Source: QHXQ01 sp045807745 (GTDB taxonomy: Bacteria > Acidobacteriota > Blastocatellia > Pyrinomonadales > Pyrinomonadaceae). Taken from it: a stretch of DNA of 64,000 nucleotides. Location: NCBI GenBank assembly GCA_045807745.1, contig JBJMGT010000035.1, forward strand, positions 183,625-247,624, read 5' to 3'. Made by a program: the position numbers and the translations under genes. Positions within the stretch are counted from its first letter, which is position 1; each line of letters opens with the position of its first letter. Positions 52,753 to 61,800 of the stretch are shown piece by piece. The notes below the pieces were generated by a model, which made no database searches, was not told the DNA's origin, and saw nothing but the letters and a program-made list of their open reading frames with translations.

Positions 52753-54489
52753 ATGAAACATCGGGGAGCAGGGGACAGCCCGGCGCGTCTGCGCCCGCGG
52801 CGGCCGACACCACGTAGTTATCTTTTATGCTTGACACTGATTGGCCTGACCGGCCTCGCGCTGCTGCGCCCTGTGCCCGTCGCAGTCCACGCGATGGGGG
52901 GCGGGAGCAGTGCCGACATCAGCGTGAGCAAGACCGGGGACGACACGGCCCCGGTCGGCGGGCAGATCAGCTACAGCATCGTCGTCACTAACGGCGGGCC
53001 GGACGATGCCACCGGCGTCGTGCTCAGCGACGCAATCCCGGCGCACACGACGTTCGTCAATGCCTCCGTTAGTCAGGGCACGGTCATGTTCGACGGCACT
53101 ACCGTGACGGCCAACTTCGGCACAATCGCCCCCTTTGAAAGCGCATCTCTTTCGCTAACCGTGTCGGTCAACAATGACACGCCCCGCAATACGACGATCA
53201 GCAATACCGCTACGGCGACGGCAGACACGGCTGATCCCGACCCCACCAATAACTCGGCGACTGCGCTCACCGTCGTGACGGGGCCGTTCCCCGGCGATGT
53301 GCTCATCAGCGAGTTTCGTTTCCGCGGCCCCACGCCTTCAGGCACGCCGGTCAACGGCGCGTTCGACGAGTTCGTCGAGATTTATAACAACACCGACGGA
53401 GACATCGTCGTTTCAGACCCGAATGGCGGTGGCCTGATAGATAGTCCGGCGGGCGCAGGCGGTTGGGCGCTGGTCTCTTCGGAGGACACGGCGACGCCGA
53501 AGTTCGTGATCCCCAGCGGTACGGTCATCCCGGCGCGCGCTCATTATCTCGGTGTCAACGCGAACGGCTACAGTCTGAACGGCTACCCGGCCGGCACGCA
53601 GATCAACGCCGTAGGCGACATCACCTATAGCGCGGACATACCAGACAACGCCGGCATCGCCTTGTTCAGAACAGCCAATCCGTCCGGCTTCACCAGCGCC
53701 AACCGGTTCGACGCCGTCGGCTTCAGTGCCGTGACGAATCCGCTCTATCGTGAAGGCAACGGCTTGGGGCTGCCCGTGACGCAGGATATTGAGCATAGCT
53801 TCTTGCGGAAACTCGCTTCCGGTCTGCCGCAGGACACGGATAACAATCTGGCGGACTTTGCGCTAGTGGCGACCAACGGCAATCAGACGCTTAGCTCCGC
53901 GCAACTGGGCGCGCCGGGGCCGGAGAATCTCTTCAGCCCTATCCAGCGCAACGCCACGATCAAGTCATCGCTCATCGAGCCGCAACAGTCACAAACCGCA
54001 CCGCCCAATCGCATGCGCTCAGGTAGCGGCGACTCCGGCACGCTCTCGTTCCGCCGCCGCTTCACTAACAATACGAACGCGACCATTACACGCCTACGCT
54101 TCCGCGCGGTGAACATAACCACGCTGGGCACGCCCATCTCCGTCGCCAATCAGGCCGACGTGCGTTTCATCACCTCGGACGACTTCTTCGTCACGACGAG
54201 TCTCGGCAATTTGATCGTACAGGGCACGATACTGGAGCAGCCGCCCGCCCAACCGATCGGCGGTGGCTTGAACTCCAGCGCCACGGTCGCGCTGCCCGGC
54301 GGCGGGCTTGCGCCCGGCGCGAGCGTGGACGTGCAACTCCTGCTCAATGTGGTGAAGAGCGGTAACTATCGTTTCTTCGTCAACATCGAGGCCTTGATCG
54401 ATAGCGGGTCGCCGGAGGTGCGCATACGTGGGGCGCGCAAACTGGTGGCGCGGCCTACGCTGGCCAGTAAAGTGTTCAGATTAAATTAA
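52753..54489 (+). CDS. Exported DUF11 and lamin-tail domain protein
   Basis: 578 aa. The N-terminal hydrophobic segment (about 22-45) follows a polar, Arg-rich stretch. A DUF11 repeat (about 55-175) reads ADISVSKTGDDTAPVGGQIS, then NTATATADTADPDPTNNSA. A lamin-tail domain (about 180-345) reads DVLISEFRFRGPTPSG and FDEFVEIYNNTDGDIVV. A third beta-rich region fills 400-578. Such proteins are surface-exposed or secreted; DUF11 repeats usually act as stalks. A good ribosome binding site is present. No sorting signal was identified at the C-terminus. Confidence 0.75.
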   Translation: MKHRGAGDSPARLRPRRPTPRSYLLCLTLIGLTGLALLRPVPVAVHAMGGGSSADISVSKTGDDTAPVGGQISYSIVVTNGGPDDATGVVLSDAIPAHTTFVNASVSQGTVMFDGTTVTANFGTIAPFESASLSLTVSVNNDTPRNTTISNTATATADTADPDPTNNSATALTVVTGPFPGDVLISEFRFRGPTPSGTPVNGAFDEFVEIYNNTDGDIVVSDPNGGGLIDSPAGAGGWALVSSEDTATPKFVIPSGTVIPARAHYLGVNANGYSLNGYPAGTQINAVGDITYSADIPDNAGIALFRTANPSGFTSANRFDAVGFSAVTNPLYREGNGLGLPVTQDIEHSFLRKLASGLPQDTDNNLADFALVATNGNQTLSSAQLGAPGPENLFSPIQRNATIKSSLIEPQQSQTAPPNRMRSGSGDSGTLSFRRRFTNNTNATITRLRFRAVNITTLGTPISVANQADVRFITSDDFFVTTSLGNLIVQGTILEQPPAQPIGGGLNSSATVALPGGGLAPGASVDVQLLLNVVKSGNYRFFVNIEALIDSGSPEVRIRGARKLVARPTLASKVFRLN

Positions 54490-54537
54490 GTCTGGCCAAG
54501 CGCCGGCTCGCCCGGCGCGCCACCTTCAGCCGCCGAG

Positions 54538-54568
54538 GGGCCTCTGCATGTTTGCATTGCAGAGGCCC
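54538..54568 (+). terminator. Terminator-like hairpin after DUF11 gene
   Basis: GGGCCTCTGCA (54538-54548) pairs perfectly over 11 bp with TGCAGAGGCCC (54558-54568), followed by TT. Confidence 0.55.
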
Positions 54569-54663
54569 TTCGGCTTGTGGCCGGACGTTCACGCCGTGCG
54601 GCTTGGTGCGTTGAGTTACCGGCGGCACTTGAATCAGCCGGGATTATTGCCGACACTACTTGT

Positions 54664-55833
54664 ATGCAACAGCCCGTCGTTCAAATCACACGGCGCGGCG
54701 CAGACCGCGCCCGCGCCGGTCATCTCTGGATTTATCGCAGCGACGTAAGCGCCGCGCGCGACGTGCCGGGCGGCGCGCTCGTCGCCGTGCGCGACGAACG
54801 TGGGCGCTTCGTCGCGCAAGCGCTCTACAGCGACCGCTCCGAGATCACCTTACGCCTGCTGACGTGGCGCGCCGAGCCGATTGATCGAGCATGGTGGCAG
54901 GCCCGCTTACATGAAGCGAGCACACGCCGGGCGGGGCTTGCGCATGAAGCAGATGCTTTTCGTTTGATCTACGCCGAAGGCGATCTGCTGCCGTCGCTCA
55001 TCGTGGATCGATACAGCGACGTGCTCGTCGTGCAGACGCTCGCGCAAGGGACGGAGGCGCTGAAAGATTTATTCGTCGAATTGTTGATTGAAGAATTGCA
55101 GCCGCGCGCCATCATCGAGCGCAACGACGTGCGCGTGCGCCAACTCGAAGGGTTGGAGTTGCGCGCGGGCGTACTCTACGGCGACGCGCCCGCCGAGTTG
55201 GAGATCACGCAGCACGGCATACGTTTCACGGTCGCGCCGCTCGGCGGGCAGAAGACCGGCGCGTTTCTGGATCAACGCGAGAACCACTTCGCCGCGGCCC
55301 AAGTCGCACACGGGCGCGCGCTCGACTGCTTCACCTTCAACGGCGCGTTCGCGCTCAACATGGCCAAGCGTTGCGAGCGCGTGCTCGGGCTCGACATCTC
55401 GGCCGAAGCGGTCGGCACAGCGCAGCGCAATGCGGAATTGAATAGCGCAACAAACGTCGAGTTCCGCGCCGCGAACGTCTTCGACGCGCTGCGCGAGTTA
55501 CAGGAAGCGCACGAGCATTTTGACACGGTCGTGCTCGACCCGCCCGCGTTCGCTAAAAATCGCGCGAGCGTCGCGGCGGGCGCGCGCGGCTACAAAGAGA
55601 TCAACCTGCGCGCGCTGAAACTACTCGCGCCCGGCGGTGTGCTCGTCACCTGCACCTGCTCTTACCACGTGAGCGAACAGATGTTTCAAGAACTGCTTGC
55701 CGCGGCCGCAGCCGACGCGCGTCGCCGCGTGCAGATCGTGGAGAAGAGAATTCAAGCGCGCGATCATCCCGTCCTCGTCGGCGTCCCTGAAACCCTCTAC
55801 CTGAAATGCCTGATCGCGCGCGTCATCGAATGA
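54664..55833 (+). CDS. Class I SAM-dependent rRNA methyltransferase (RlmI-like)
   Basis: 389 aa from ATG 54664; an in-frame ATG at 54577 adds 29 residues overlapping a terminator. The N-terminal PUA-like region (RGADRARAGHLWIYRSDV) is followed by EGDLLPSLIVDRYSDVLVVQ. The methyltransferase core has QKTGAFLDQRENH, ALDCFTFNGAFAL (SAM motif I), VVLDPPAFAKNR (motif IV) and VLVTCTCSYHVS, the paired-Cys-like TCTCS motif of m5C enzymes. RlmI methylates C1962 of 23S rRNA. The target here is inferred from family. Confidence 0.88.
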   Translation: MQQPVVQITRRGADRARAGHLWIYRSDVSAARDVPGGALVAVRDERGRFVAQALYSDRSEITLRLLTWRAEPIDRAWWQARLHEASTRRAGLAHEADAFRLIYAEGDLLPSLIVDRYSDVLVVQTLAQGTEALKDLFVELLIEELQPRAIIERNDVRVRQLEGLELRAGVLYGDAPAELEITQHGIRFTVAPLGGQKTGAFLDQRENHFAAAQVAHGRALDCFTFNGAFALNMAKRCERVLGLDISAEAVGTAQRNAELNSATNVEFRAANVFDALRELQEAHEHFDTVVLDPPAFAKNRASVAAGARGYKEINLRALKLLAPGGVLVTCTCSYHVSEQMFQELLAAAAADARRRVQIVEKRIQARDHPVLVGVPETLYLKCLIARVIE

Positions 55834-55918
55834 GCGCACACGCGCTTGTGCTAGACTGCCGCAACTTTGCAGGGCGCGTGCGCGTAAAAACGCGCGGCAA
55901 AACATCTCGCTGACTATT

Positions 55919-57358
55919 ATGTTGGACTCAAGCGAAACGCTGACTGTTGAGCGCGACACGACCGCGCCGCCTGTCTCTCTGTGGCGGGCGGTGCGCGAGT
56001 CCGTGCGCGGCTCGCACCGGCGCGACTATACGCAAGGGGACGTGGGGCGCGCAGTGATTCTGCTCGCCGTGCCGATGGTCTTGGAGATGCTGATGGAGAG
56101 CGTCTTCGCCGTGTGCGATGTGTTCTTCGTCGCACACTTGGGCGCGGACGCGGTGGCCACTGTGGGCTTGACGGAGTCGATGCTGACAATTGTCTACACG
56201 GTCGCCATCGGTTTGAGCATCGGCGCGACGGCGATGGTGGCGCGGCGCATCGGCGAACACGATGGGGAAGGCGCGGCGCGCACCGCTTGGCAAGTGATCG
56301 TGTTGGGTCTTGTAGTGTCGCTCGTGCTCGGTGCAACGGGCGTACTGCTTGCGCCGCGTCTGCTGCGCTTGATGGGTGCGTCGCCGGGCGTACTCACGCA
56401 CGTCAACTACATGCGCATGATGCTCGGCGGCTGCGCGTCGGTGGTACTGCTGTTTCTCATCAACGCAGTCTTTCGCGGCGCGGGCGACGCGGCGATTGCG
56501 ATGCGCGTGCTGTGGCTGGCGAACGCGATCAATATCACTCTGGGGCCGTGTCTGATCTTCGGGCTTGGCCCGTTCCCAAAACTCGGCGTGACGGGCGCAG
56601 CCATCGCGACGACCATCGGGCGCGCGACGGGCGCGCTGTTCGCCTTCTCGCGTCTGTGGCGGGCGAATAATAGTCACGTGCGGCTGGCGCGGCGGCACTT
56701 GCGCGTCGTGCCCGCGATCATGTTGCGCTTGATACGACTGTCGGGCGCGGGCACGCTGCAAGTCTTCATCGGCACGGCCAGTTGGATCGGTCTCATCCGT
56801 CTGATCTCGACCTTCGGCAGCGACGCGCTCGCGGGCTACACCATCGGCATACGCATCATCCTGTTCGCGCTCCTGCCTTCGTGGGGCATGTCGAACGCGG
56901 CGGCGACGATGGTCGGGCAAGCGCTCGGCGCGCGCAAACCGGAACGCGCGGAGCAGGCGGTCTGGCGCGCAGGTCTCTACAACATGTGCGTGCTCGGCAC
57001 GGTCGGTCTCATCTTCGTCCTGTTAGCCCCGCAGATCACGAGCCTGTTCACACAAGAGCCGGCCGTCCTCTACTACGCCACCAATTGCCTGCGCATCGTC
57101 GCCTGCGGCTTTCTCTTCTACGCCTACGGCATGGTCTTGACGCAATCCTTCAACGGCGCAGGCGACACGTGGACGCCGACCTATCTCAACCTGTTCGTCT
57201 TCTGGCTCTGGGAAATCCCGCTCGCCTACGTCTTGGCCTTCCACACCACCTTAGGCCCGCGCGGCATCTTCCTCGCCATCACGCTGGCCTTCTCGACGCT
57301 CGCCGTCGTCAGCGCCGTCTTGTTCAAGCGCGGCACGTGGAAAGCTAAAGTGGTGTGA
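55919..57358 (+). CDS. MATE family efflux transporter
   Basis: 479 aa with about 12 hydrophobic segments and two MatE halves. The first half starts VGRAVILLAVPMVLEMLMES and has VFFVAHLGADAVATVGL. The second half has LSGAGTLQVFIGTASWIGLI and LPSWGMSNAAATMVGQALGA, mirroring the first. MATE pumps export cationic compounds using Na+ or H+ gradients. The N-terminal 40 residues are polar and outside the fold. It stands alone, ending at a hairpin. Confidence 0.93.
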   Translation: MLDSSETLTVERDTTAPPVSLWRAVRESVRGSHRRDYTQGDVGRAVILLAVPMVLEMLMESVFAVCDVFFVAHLGADAVATVGLTESMLTIVYTVAIGLSIGATAMVARRIGEHDGEGAARTAWQVIVLGLVVSLVLGATGVLLAPRLLRLMGASPGVLTHVNYMRMMLGGCASVVLLFLINAVFRGAGDAAIAMRVLWLANAINITLGPCLIFGLGPFPKLGVTGAAIATTIGRATGALFAFSRLWRANNSHVRLARRHLRVVPAIMLRLIRLSGAGTLQVFIGTASWIGLIRLISTFGSDALAGYTIGIRIILFALLPSWGMSNAAATMVGQALGARKPERAEQAVWRAGLYNMCVLGTVGLIFVLLAPQITSLFTQEPAVLYYATNCLRIVACGFLFYAYGMVLTQSFNGAGDTWTPTYLNLFVFWLWEIPLAYVLAFHTTLGPRGIFLAITLAFSTLAVVSAVLFKRGTWKAKVV

Positions 57359-57375
57359 CCGCCCGCCACCAGCAC

Positions 57376-57408
57376 GGGGCGCAAACGGCCGCTAGTCGTT
57401 TACGCCCC
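57376..57408 (+). terminator. Hairpin after MATE gene
   Basis: GGGGCGCAAACG (57376-57387) pairs with CGTTTACGCCCC (57397-57408) with one mismatch. There is no T run. Confidence 0.5.
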
Positions 57409-57472
57409 ATGCGTTGCGGTCTAATTTGCGTTGGGCGCTTGCCCATCATTTAAATGCCACATGAGGGTTCAG

Positions 57473-57481
57473 TGATATAAT
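57473..57481 (+). promoter_or_regulatory. Extended -10 promoter for the DUF2130 gene
   Basis: TGATATAAT combines TGn with a perfect TATAAT (57476-57481). It lies 48 bp before the ATG at 57530. No clear -35 is needed for this class. Confidence 0.5.
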
Positions 57482-57529
57482 CCGCGCTCAATTTGCCACT
57501 CAGCACTTTCTCTTTTGGAGGTTAAATCA

Positions 57530-58588
57530 ATGAATCGCCGTTGCCCCCTATGTAACCAAGAACTGCCCCCAAGCTTTGATGATAAAAGGCTGCAAGCTCA
57601 AATAAAACAACTTGCTGCACCGGAAATTTCTAGAGAGGCTCGCAGATTAGCCGATGAACAAGTAGACGAAGCTCAACGTAAAGTTGAGCTTAAGTACCGG
57701 AAGCAACTACAACAAGCACAACGCGATGTTGCAGAGGCAAATCGGCGAAAGGAACGTGATATTGAGCGCGTTCGGCGTGAAGCTGAGAAACAAGCAAAAA
57801 ATACTATCGCACAACAGAGTCACGCTAGGCTTGAGCGCCTACAACATGACCACGAGCAAGAACGCGCACGGCATAATAGAGAAACTGAACAGCTACGGCG
57901 TAAATTTGAGGAGGTATCTCGGAAGCTCGAAAAGCAGACCAGCGAACAACTCGGTAGCCAAGCAGAAGTCAATCTGTTTGCAGAACTCAGGGCAGCCTTT
58001 CCCGGAGATCATATTGAGCAGGTTCATCGTGGTGCTAAAGGTGCTGACATTATTCACGATGTCATGGATGGCTCGAAACAACTGGGCCGCATTGTCTATG
58101 AGAGCAAAAACGGCTCGACATGGCAAAATGGATTTGTCACTAATGCGAAGCAATACCAGACTCGTTACAACACCCCATACGTTCTCATCGTTACGCGCAC
58201 GTTTCCTCGCGGTGAACGAGGGCTTTGCACTCGGAAGGATATTCCCATCATTGAGCCACGTATGGCATGCTCTCTCGCGGCTATTCTTCGGGATGGTATC
58301 GCTGAGATCGGGAACATGAGACTCTCAAATACCGCACGGAATGGAAAAGCCCAAGAGTTGTTCAACTACGTCTTAAGCGATGACTTTACCACCCGTTTCC
58401 GCCAAATCAGGGAAAGCGTACAAGAACTCCGAGAGCAACAAAACAGGGAGCGCGACTGGCACGAAAACGTATGGCAAGCCCAAGCTAGACTGCACAATCA
58501 GATCGATTCCCGGCGGCGAGATATAGAGGAGCAAATCAAAACAATCACGCGAGAAACGCCAGGAAAGAAAAAATTACGCATTGTGTAA
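57530..58588 (+). CDS. DUF2130 protein: zinc motif, coiled coil and PD-(D/E)xK-like nuclease domain
   Basis: 352 aa from ATG 57530, chosen because GGAGG (57517-57521) sits 8 bp before it. The N-terminus has CPLCNQELPP (CxxC). Residues about 30-145 are a long Gln/Arg/Glu coiled coil. The C-terminal domain has GDHIEQVHRGAKGADIIHDV and RIVYESKNGSTWQNGFV, a D...ExK arrangement of PD-(D/E)xK nucleases. DUF2130 proteins are uncharacterised but suspected DNA enzymes. Base composition is clearly AT-richer than its neighbours, indicating recent transfer. The next genes are antitoxin-like. Confidence 0.8.
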   Translation: MNRRCPLCNQELPPSFDDKRLQAQIKQLAAPEISREARRLADEQVDEAQRKVELKYRKQLQQAQRDVAEANRRKERDIERVRREAEKQAKNTIAQQSHARLERLQHDHEQERARHNRETEQLRRKFEEVSRKLEKQTSEQLGSQAEVNLFAELRAAFPGDHIEQVHRGAKGADIIHDVMDGSKQLGRIVYESKNGSTWQNGFVTNAKQYQTRYNTPYVLIVTRTFPRGERGLCTRKDIPIIEPRMACSLAAILRDGIAEIGNMRLSNTARNGKAQELFNYVLSDDFTTRFRQIRESVQELREQQNRERDWHENVWQAQARLHNQIDSRRRDIEEQIKTITRETPGKKKLRIV

Positions 58589-58683
58589 AACGCCGCGTCT
58601 AATAACTCATTCAACCTGACACCTCCGCGTTTCATCTTTGGCTCTCGCATCGCTTGAGCGTATATTCTTGATCAGGAATAAAT

Positions 58684-58908
58684 ATGATTCAGGAAGCGAA
58701 TAAAGAGCGCGAGCCGGAGATGCTGGAAGAGTATGATTTCAGCAATGGAGTGCGCGGCAAGTACGCTGAACAATTTGCGCGTGGCAGTCACGTCGTGGTG
58801 CTTGACCCCGACGTGGCGCAAGTCTTTTCGGACTCAGAGTCGGTCAATCGGGCGTTACGTGCCTTAGTTGGCATTATTCAAGATCAATCAGAGAAGGCGC
58901 ACCCGTAA
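58684..58908 (+). CDS. Small antitoxin-like protein
   Basis: 74 aa. MLEEYDFSNGVRGKYAEQFA is the start common to a family of small antitoxin-like proteins (EYDFSxGxRGKY), followed by VVVLDPDVAQVFSDSESVNRAL, an Arc/ribbon-like strand plus helix. AGGA lies upstream of the ATG. No toxin gene adjoins it on the + strand; the convergent DUF433 gene is next. It may be a remnant of a larger toxin-antitoxin island or an orphan antitoxin. Confidence 0.6.
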   Translation: MIQEANKEREPEMLEEYDFSNGVRGKYAEQFARGSHVVVLDPDVAQVFSDSESVNRALRALVGIIQDQSEKAHP

Positions 58909-58931
58909 ATGCTTGCCTAGGTAGCTTCACT

Positions 58932-59144
58932 TTAGGCCACCGTCTGCATAATTTGTGCCTCGGCCTCTTCTAGGAGCGCAATAACCTGCTGTCGTGAAAC
59001 GGTCGGGAAGCCTTCTAAAAAATCGTCAATCGTCTCTCCCCCTTTAAGATAATCGAGCAGCGTCTGGGCCGGCACTCTAGTCCCGGCAAACACGGGCGTG
59101 CCGCCAAGCACGTCAGGTGATGAACTTATAATCTGTTCTTTCAT
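58932..59144 (-). CDS. DUF433 domain protein (VapB45-like antitoxin)
   Basis: 70 aa. The whole protein is one DUF433 domain: IISSSPDVLGGTPVFAGTRV, then LLDYLKGGETIDDFLEGFP and VSRQQVIALLEEAE. The fold is a winged helix found in antitoxins of DUF433/DUF5615 pairs. The usual PIN-like DUF5615 toxin gene would follow downstream on the minus strand; that place is taken by the convergent 58684-58908 gene, so the antitoxin is orphaned. Confidence 0.85.
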   Translation of the reverse strand: MKEQIISSSPDVLGGTPVFAGTRVPAQTLLDYLKGGETIDDFLEGFPTVSRQQVIALLEEAEAQIMQTVA

Positions 59145-59194
59145 ATCACTATGGTAGTCAAGGGCCGCTCCTCAGATCAAGCAGCAAGCTTGTC

Positions 59195-60244
59195 TCACAC
59201 AATCAAGTTCAAATCCCCAAACTCGTGCCACAGGTAGCCGCGCTGGACGGCGTCTTCGTAGGCGGCGCGGATTTCGGCGGCGGGGAGGAAGGCGGTCAGG
59301 AGATCGAGGTGGCTGGCTTCGGGTTCGTGCAGGCCCGTGAGGAGTCCGTTGACGGTGGCGAGTTTGTGATTGGCTGTGATGTGCAGACGTGTGTAGCCGT
59401 GACCGGGGCGGATCAGCCCGTCGTCGTCGGCGACCGATTCGAGCGCGCGCACGACCGTCGTGCCGACGGCGATGACGCGGCGACCATGTGCGCGTGCTTC
59501 GTTGATCTTCTCTGCCGCGAGCGCGCCGATGAAGAACTCCTCTTCGGAGGCGGGGTGCTGCGCGTCCAAGTCGTCGTCCATGTAAGACGACAGCCCCGTG
59601 TGCAGGACGATGTAAGCGATCTCGACGCCGCGCCGTCTGAGATCGAAGAGCAGTTGCCACGTGAACGCGCGCCCCGCCGAAGGCATCTCGGCCGAGCCGG
59701 GTTCGCGCGCATAGACGGTCTGGTAGTAGTCCAAATCCCACGGCGCGGCGACATACTCATAACGCACAGGTCGTCCGAGCCGGTAGAGCGCATCCATCAA
59801 CTCCGTCCCCGAACGCGAGAAGCGCACACGCCACAGACGTGGGATGCGTCTGTCCTGTTCAAGCACCGAGCCGACCAAGCCTTCGCCAAACGCGATCTGC
59901 ATCCCCGCGCGCAAGCCACAGCCGAACGGATCGCCGCGCTGGCACATCAACAAAGCGAGCCAAGTGTCGTCAGGCAGATGCTCGGCTAAACGCAACTCGA
60001 TGCACGGCCCCTCAGGCGCACCGCAGCCTTCAAGCACCGCCGGCAGCGTCCGGCTGCTATTGAAGACGAGCAGATCGCCCGCGCGCAAAAACTCACCGAG
60101 TTGATCGAACCGCGTGTGCGTGGTCTGATGCGTTGCCCGATCAATCACCAGCAAGCGCACCCTATCGCGCGCAAGCCCGCGGCGCTCCGGCGGCTCTTTC
60201 GCGGATAGCTCCGGCGGCAGATTAAAAGTGAAAGGCGCGGTCAT
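59195..60244 (-). CDS. queA: tRNA S-adenosylmethionine ribosyltransferase-isomerase
   Basis: 349 aa. QueA motifs are clear: FNLPPELSAKEPPERRGLARD, LRAGDLLVFNSSRTLPAVL, DYYQTVYAREPGSAEMPSAG and the later AVGTTVVRALESVA, then YTRLHITANHKLATVNGLLT. QueA transfers the ribosyl moiety of SAM to preQ1 in tRNA, giving epoxyqueuosine. Other queuosine genes are not in the window. It precedes a small coiled-coil gene and an SDR gene in a minus-strand series, although the order suggests separate units. Confidence 0.95.
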   Translation of the reverse strand: MTAPFTFNLPPELSAKEPPERRGLARDRVRLLVIDRATHQTTHTRFDQLGEFLRAGDLLVFNSSRTLPAVLEGCGAPEGPCIELRLAEHLPDDTWLALLMCQRGDPFGCGLRAGMQIAFGEGLVGSVLEQDRRIPRLWRVRFSRSGTELMDALYRLGRPVRYEYVAAPWDLDYYQTVYAREPGSAEMPSAGRAFTWQLLFDLRRRGVEIAYIVLHTGLSSYMDDDLDAQHPASEEEFFIGALAAEKINEARAHGRRVIAVGTTVVRALESVADDDGLIRPGHGYTRLHITANHKLATVNGLLTGLHEPEASHLDLLTAFLPAAEIRAAYEDAVQRGYLWHEFGDLNLIV

Positions 60245-60260
60245 GGAGAAGGATGAGGCC

Positions 60261-60578
60261 TTATGCTTTAGATTGCCCGTTACGCCCTTCGCTGAAATAG
60301 CGGTCGACGACGGCGATCAGATTACCGAGACTCTCTTCAGTCTTCTTTTGACTCTCTTCAGTCTGGATATGAGCATTGATAAGCGCCGACATCCGCTCGT
60401 CCATCTCATCAATCCTTTTGTCCGTAAGTTGAAAACGATTCGCCGTCGCCTGTGCGAACCGCGCGACAAGGTCTTCGAGTTGCCCCATCCGATCTTGCAG
60501 TTGCCCCATCTGCGTCGCAAACTGCGCTTGCTGCTCGACGATGAACTCCATCTTCCTTTCAAAATCGTCGTCCCTCAT
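60261..60578 (-). CDS. Small coiled-coil protein of unknown function
   Basis: 105 aa, almost entirely heptad-repeat helix: MEFIVEQQAQFATQMGQLQD, then MGQLEDLVARFAQATANRFQ and IDEMDERMSALINAHIQ. There is no signal peptide and no membrane span. Such single coiled-coil proteins recur in cyanobacteria and Acidobacteriota as hypothetical proteins. It lies 16 bp before queA on the minus strand and may share its transcript. Confidence 0.55.
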   Translation of the reverse strand: MRDDDFERKMEFIVEQQAQFATQMGQLQDRMGQLEDLVARFAQATANRFQLTDKRIDEMDERMSALINAHIQTEESQKKTEESLGNLIAVVDRYFSEGRNGQSKA

Positions 60579-60596
60579 TTGCTTTCACCTCTCAAT

Positions 60597-61370
60597 CTAT
60601 TCATCGCTTGTCGCTGTCTTAGCTGTTTCATCTTGCCCCCAGTTTTCTTCCTGCGCTTGAAAGCGTCTGCCATTAACAGCACGTGCTTCGTCGGAGGCGA
60701 GGTAGATAAAGACTTCGGTGACTTCGGCGGGGGCAGTCCACTGCGTCGGGTCTTCGTCGGGTTCGGCGTCGCGGTGCATCTGTGTGTTCATCTCGCCGGG
60801 ATCGACGAGGTTGACGCGCACCCCTGTGTCCGCCAACTCCGCTGCCCACGTCTCGGACATCCCTTCGAGACCGAACTTGGAGATGCCGTATGCGCCCCAG
60901 CCGGGATAGCCGACTTGGCCGGCGTCGCTGGTGACGTTGATGATCGAGCCGCCCCGTTCGATCATCGCGGGCAGCACCTTCTTGATAAGAAGGAAGGGCG
61001 CGATGAGATTCGTGTCGAGCACGGCGCGCAAATCTTCGAGCGGGTAGTCGAGCAGATAGGGCATCGGCACGGGCCCCAAGGCGGAAGCATTATTGACGAG
61101 CACATCGAGCCGGCCGCCGAACTCGCTGAGCGTCGTGGCGATGGTGCGTTCGATCTCGTCCTGCCGCGCGAGGTCTGCGGCGATAGTAAGCACGCGCGCG
61201 TCGGGCGCGACTTGACGCACCTCAGCCTTTACCGCTTCAAGCGCCGCGCCATTGCGGGCGACGAGGGCGAGCGCGCTCGCGCCTGCGCGCGCAAAGGCCA
61301 GCGCCAACTCGCGCCCCAATCCTTGCGACGCGCCGGTGATCAGGATGTGTTTACCTTTTAGTCGATTCAT
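60597..61370 (-). CDS. Short-chain dehydrogenase/reductase (SDR) family protein
   Basis: 257 aa. The classical SDR pattern is complete: ILITGASQGLGRELALAFAR (TGxxxGxG), LDVLVNNASALG (NNA), ITSDAGQVG with the catalytic Ser position as VTSDAG, and YGISKFGLEGM (YxxxK). PGEMNTQMH follows as the substrate loop. The enzyme is an NAD(P)-dependent oxidoreductase with unknown substrate. The stop lies 19 bp before the small coiled-coil gene. Confidence 0.92.
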   Translation of the reverse strand: MNRLKGKHILITGASQGLGRELALAFARAGASALALVARNGAALEAVKAEVRQVAPDARVLTIAADLARQDEIERTIATTLSEFGGRLDVLVNNASALGPVPMPYLLDYPLEDLRAVLDTNLIAPFLLIKKVLPAMIERGGSIINVTSDAGQVGYPGWGAYGISKFGLEGMSETWAAELADTGVRVNLVDPGEMNTQMHRDAEPDEDPTQWTAPAEVTEVFIYLASDEARAVNGRRFQAQEENWGQDETAKTATSDE

Positions 61371-61429
61371 GTCTGTAAACCCTTAATGAGAAAGATGACG
61401 GACATTAGCGGCGCGGCGGCGACCCGGCG

Positions 61430-61765
61430 TCAGTCGTGGTAGAAGACGGATTCGTCGTTAATCAGCTTGCCCCAGCCGGTGCGGAATTGCATGTGCGCCG
61501 AGCACTCACATTCATGATCGTTGGGGTGCGGGCAGGCGCGCGCACGGTCGTAAGACTCCTGCCAAGCTTGCGAGTCGGCCGCGTAGTGCTCGATGCGGAA
61601 GTCGTCGCTGTAGAAGGTGTCGGTCAGCACGCCGTAGTAGGTTGAGCCGCAGTGACGGCAGCGCAGCCACTCGTCATAGACCTGTTCACGCGGGTCGCGC
61701 CAATCAACCAACAGCTTGGCCACAAGCTCAACGCCCGAATCGGTCTGACATTGTGCGCATTTCAT
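61430..61765 (-). CDS. Small CxxC protein of unknown function
   Basis: 111 aa. Two CxxC pairs near the N-terminus (CAQC, CRHC) and CPHPNDHECEC near residue 78 suggest metal binding. YYGVLTDTFYSDDFRIEHYA lies between. There is no signal peptide or span. It is cytoplasmic and acidic, with no family that I recognise. It sits between the SDR gene and the S41 protease gene on the minus strand. Confidence 0.6.
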   Translation of the reverse strand: MKCAQCQTDSGVELVAKLLVDWRDPREQVYDEWLRCRHCGSTYYGVLTDTFYSDDFRIEHYAADSQAWQESYDRARACPHPNDHECECSAHMQFRTGWGKLINDESVFYHD

Positions 61766-61800
61766 AATGGTTGTTTTGCGTGGCGCTTAAGGCGGGGCTT

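Noticed and set aside
52528..52761. Minus-strand frame overlapping the DUF11 start
   Set aside because: Overlaps the ribosome binding site and signal region of a well-supported gene and has no features of its own.
59198..59216. tRNA-like T-loop sequence (AAGTTCAAATCC)
   Set aside because: It is the 3' end of the queA coding sequence and no acceptor, D or anticodon arm can be folded around it.
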